NCBI RefSeq assembly: GCF_030063285.1
Contig: NZ_JASISU010000005.1
Span: 1 to 64,000, forward strand
Source of the DNA: Pseudarthrobacter sp. PS3-L1
Lineage (GTDB): Bacteria > Actinomycetota > Actinomycetes > Actinomycetales > Micrococcaceae
DNA length: 64,000 bases
Reading direction: 5' to 3'
The notes below the pieces were generated by a model, which made no database searches, had not been told where the DNA came from, and saw only the letters and a program-made list of their open reading frames with translations. A program made the translations under genes and the position numbers. Positions 61,618 to 64,000 of this stretch are shown one piece after another; the first letter of the stretch is position 1; every line of letters starts with the position of its first letter.

Positions 61618-62337
61618 TCAGTCGTTGTTTTTGCGCAGTGCCTCGGTCAGGACCCGGGCTGCGTTGCAGACTACCTCTGCGTGCAGGCGTCCAGGTTGTC
61701 GTGTGAGGCGTTCAATCGGGCCCGAGATGGACACGGCGGCAATTACGCGCCCGGAGGGTCCCCTTACGGGCGCCGAAACAGAGGCGACTCCCGGTTCACG
61801 TTCACCAAGGCTTTGGCCCCAGCCTCGACGTCGCACTCCTGCCAGGACGGTGGGCGTGAAGCGGGCGGACTGCAAACCCTCCAGGAGCCTGTCGTGATCC
61901 TCCCACGCAAGGAGCACCTGCGCCGCAGATCCTGCCTTCATGGACAGCTGGGTACCCACCGGGATGGTGTCCCGCAGGCCAATGGGACGCTCGGCCGAGG
62001 CTACGCAGATACGCCATTCGCCCTGCCGGCGGAAAATTTGGGCGCTTTCACCTGTGGCATCGCGCAGTTGCATAAGTACGGGGCCAGCGGAGGCAATCAG
62101 CCGGTCTTCGCCAGCGGCTGAGGCAAGTTCAACCAGGCGGCTACCCAAAACAAAACGGCCCTGGATGTCCCGGCTCACCAGCCGGTGGTGAACCAACGCC
62201 AGAGCCAGCCGGTGCACGGTGGGCCGGGCAAGTCCGGTGGCAGCAACAAGCTGCGCCAGGGTGGTGGGTCCGGCTTCAAGAGCGTCCAGCACGTGTGCTG
62301 CTTTATCGATGACGCCAACGCCGCTAGAATTGTCCAT
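61618..62337 (-). CDS. ndgR: IclR-family regulator of the NdgR/LtbR type, divergent from leuCD
   Basis: A 239-residue protein starting at ATG 62337 (MDNSSGVGVIDKAAHVLDALEAG); the frame runs to 62853 only through leuC sequence. The N-terminal winged helix is TTLAQLVAATGLARPTVHRLALALVHHRLV. The C-terminal IclR effector domain includes LRDATGESAQIFRRQGEWRICVASAE, VGTQLSMKAGSAAQVLLAW and SVSAPVRGPSGRVIAAVSISGPIERL. In actinobacteria the IclR gene next to leuCD (NdgR in Streptomyces, LtbR in Corynebacterium) controls leucine and other amino acid genes. A TCTCA-n5-TGAGA palindrome lies between it and leuC. Confidence 0.93.
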   Translation of the reverse strand: MDNSSGVGVIDKAAHVLDALEAGPTTLAQLVAATGLARPTVHRLALALVHHRLVSRDIQGRFVLGSRLVELASAAGEDRLIASAGPVLMQLRDATGESAQIFRRQGEWRICVASAERPIGLRDTIPVGTQLSMKAGSAAQVLLAWEDHDRLLEGLQSARFTPTVLAGVRRRGWGQSLGEREPGVASVSAPVRGPSGRVIAAVSISGPIERLTRQPGRLHAEVVCNAARVLTEALRKNND

Positions 62338-62352
62338 GTGATGATATTGCCG

Positions 62353-62367
62353 TCTCATTATCTGAGA
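62353..62367. promoter_or_regulatory. Operator palindrome between the IclR gene and leuC
   Basis: TCTCATTATCTGAGA has 5-bp arms around five bases. Read leftward, it contains GATAAT, which serves well as the -10 of the IclR gene 16 bases before its ATG. A protein bound here would repress its own gene and influence leuC. Confidence 0.65.
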
Positions 62368-62448
62368 TGCAAATCTGTTGGCTGGCATATTACGTTGCTC
62401 TGCTGATTCAGTTGAAGGACAACACCACAGTATTGAAGGGAGAAGGCC

Positions 62449-63900
62449 ATGGCGAACACATTGGCCGAGAAGGTTTGGGACGCGCACGTGGTGCGCAAAG
62501 GCGACGGCGAAGGTGCCAATGCTCAGCCTGACCTTCTCTTCATCGACCTTCATTTGGTCCACGAGGTAACGTCCCCGCAGGCCTTTGAAGGACTGCGCTT
62601 GGCTGGCCGCGGGCTCCGGCGCGTTGACCTCACTATTGCCACCGAAGATCACAACACGCCCACGTTGGACATCGACAAGCCTATTGCCGACCTCACCAGC
62701 CGTACCCAAATCCAGACGCTGCGCAATAACTGTGCAGAGTTTGGCGTCCGGCTGCACTCCCTGGGCGATGCCGAACAGGGCATTGTCCACGTAGTGGGTC
62801 CCCAGTTGGGCCTCACGCAGCCGGGAATGACAGTTGTATGCGGCGACTCCCACACCTCAACGCACGGTGCCTTCGGTGCACTGGCCATGGGCATTGGAAC
62901 CTCTGAGGTGGAACACGTCATGGCGACGCAAACGCTGTCGCTCAAGCCTTTCAAGACCATGGCCATCAACGTCGAAGGTTCCCTGCGTCCGGGCGTAACG
63001 GCCAAGGACATCATCCTGGCCGTCATTGCCAAGATTGGTACCGGCGGTGGCCAGGGCTATGTCCTGGAATACCGTGGCTCGGCAATCCGCGCCCTGTCCA
63101 TGGACGCCCGGATGACCATCTGCAACATGTCCATTGAGGCGGGTGCCCGTGCAGGGCTGGTTGCACCGGACGAAACTACCTACGCGTACATGAAGGGACG
63201 TCCGCATGCTCCAGAAGGAGCAGAGTGGGACGCCGCCGTTGAATACTGGAACACCCTTGTGACGGACCAGGACGCAATTTTTGACGCTGAAGTGGATCTG
63301 GACGCAGACACGTTGGAGCCGTTTGTCACCTGGGGCACCAACCCCGGCCAGGGGGTCTCGCTGTCCGCCAATGTTCCTTCCCCGGAGGACTTTGGTGACG
63401 AAAACGCCAAAGCCGCCGCCGAGCGTGCGCTGGCGTACATGGACCTCAAGGCCGGAACGCCCATGAAAGAAATCCGGGTAGATACCGTCTTCCTGGGCTC
63501 CTGTACCAACTCCCGCATTGAAGATCTGCGGATTGCGGCTGACATTATCCGTGGACGCGAGAAGGATCCGCAGATCAGGATGCTGGTGGTTCCCGGTTCT
63601 GCCCGTGTCCGCCTCGAAGCAGAAGCTGAGGGCCTGGACCAGGTCTTCAAGGACTTCGGCGCTGAGTGGCGTTTTGCCGGCTGTTCCATGTGCCTAGGCA
63701 TGAATCCTGACCAGCTGGAACCGGGGGAGCGGTGCGCCTCAACCTCCAACCGTAACTTCGAGGGACGCCAGGGCAAGGGTGGCAGGACCCACCTGGTATC
63801 GCCTGTTGTTGCAGCTGCTACAGCAATCCGCGGAACCCTGAGTTCGCCGTCGGACCTTGACCCGGCCCCTTCCTCTGCCATCCGCGTCGACGCTGCCTAG
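62449..63900 (+). CDS. leuC: 3-isopropylmalate dehydratase large subunit
   Basis: A 483-residue aconitase-family enzyme carrying a [4Fe-4S] cluster, the second step of leucine synthesis with LeuD. ATG 62449 follows AGGGAGAAGG. Signatures: [71 protein letters not shown], and the cluster cysteines in [13 protein letters not shown] and [14 protein letters not shown], with [26 protein letters not shown]. It is followed by leuD after 12 bases and is controlled from the divergent IclR region. Confidence 0.97.
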   Translation: MANTLAEKVWDAHVVRKGDGEGANAQPDLLFIDLHLVHEVTSPQAFEGLRLAGRGLRRVDLTIATEDHNTPTLDIDKPIADLTSRTQIQTLRNNCAEFGVRLHSLGDAEQGIVHVVGPQLGLTQPGMTVVCGDSHTSTHGAFGALAMGIGTSEVEHVMATQTLSLKPFKTMAINVEGSLRPGVTAKDIILAVIAKIGTGGGQGYVLEYRGSAIRALSMDARMTICNMSIEAGARAGLVAPDETTYAYMKGRPHAPEGAEWDAAVEYWNTLVTDQDAIFDAEVDLDADTLEPFVTWGTNPGQGVSLSANVPSPEDFGDENAKAAAERALAYMDLKAGTPMKEIRVDTVFLGSCTNSRIEDLRIAADIIRGREKDPQIRMLVVPGSARVRLEAEAEGLDQVFKDFGAEWRFAGCSMCLGMNPDQLEPGERCASTSNRNFEGRQGKGGRTHLVSPVVAAATAIRGTLSSPSDLDPAPSSAIRVDAA

Positions 63901-63912
63901 GAGTAGGACACC

Positions 63913-64000
63913 ATGGAAAAATTCATCAAGCACACGGGAATCGGCGTTCCGCTGAGGCAAAGCAATGTCGACACCGATCAGATTATTCCGGCAGTCTTCC
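63913..64000 (+). CDS. leuD: 3-isopropylmalate dehydratase small subunit, 5' end only
   Basis: The first 29 codons are in the window: [20 protein letters not shown], then TDQIIPAVF. The segment [10 protein letters not shown] is the family signature. The ATG is 12 bases after the leuC stop, with AGGAGTAGGA before it. The rest lies beyond the right edge. Confidence 0.93.
   Translation, partial: MEKFIKHTGIGVPLRQSNVDTDQIIPAVF

Overview
The window is a stretch of high-GC actinobacterial chromosome. Gene content and order (ilvD, ilvBNC, serA, leuB, ilvE, gltX, an IclR regulator divergent from leuCD), a DUF222/HNH endonuclease gene and several starts that look leaderless point to the Micrococcaceae, most likely Arthrobacter or a close relative. 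That placement is inferred from protein similarity in memory, not from a search.

Layout. (1) 1-4.5 kb: the integrase end of a temperate phage or phage-like element next to tRNA-Lys(CTT). It holds a tyrosine integrase, a rightward Cro/CI-type repressor and a leftward operon of an XRE regulator, an excisionase-like protein and about ten very small proteins whose stop and start codons mostly overlap; several are under 60 codons. (2) 4.6-7.1 kb: a lipoprotein of the PQQ glucose/sorbosone dehydrogenase fold and a membrane-anchored low-complexity protein. (3) 7.3-15.2 kb: branched-chain amino acid genes ilvD, ilvB-ilvN, ilvC, then serA. ilvB has an intact transcription attenuator, with a leader peptide of 18 residues of which 10 are Ile, Leu or Val. 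(4) 15.4-26.4 kb: two FtsX-type ABC exporter systems flanking metG, the second followed by a NarL-type response regulator and histidine kinase. (5) 26.5-36.2 kb: leuB, ilvE, a DUF222/HNH protein, metabolic genes, gltX and a HAD hydrolase. (6) 36.2-61 kb: an accessory island with visibly lower GC. It contains a six-gene surface-glycan operon (UDP-sugar dehydrogenase, glycosyltransferases, a hydrolase-acyltransferase fusion, two orphan proteins), tRNA-Gln and tRNA-Glu, two TupA-like ATP-grasp genes, two more glycosyltransferases, an IS110-family transposase relic, galE, a pair of dynamin-like GTPases, a decayed ABC-2 exporter and a large secreted beta-propeller/FG-GAP protein. (7) 61-64 kb: a DUF1697 protein, the IclR regulator (NdgR/LtbR type) and leuC-leuD, cut by the window edge.

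How it fits together. The amino acid genes make Ile, Val, Leu and Ser. They appear to be controlled by ribosome-mediated attenuation at ilvB and by the IclR regulator, for which a palindrome is visible at leuC, with related TGAGA/TCTCA sequences at ilvB and leuB. The island separates gltX-HAD from tRNA-Gln/Glu and from leuCD. Ugd (UDP-glucuronate), GalE (UDP-galactose), several glycosyltransferases and two ATP-grasp proteins of the family that includes TupA (teichuronopeptide synthesis) suggest a uronic-acid surface glycan that may carry amino acids. No flippase or polymerase is visible here, so the pathway is incomplete in this window. This island is the best candidate for an undescribed system.
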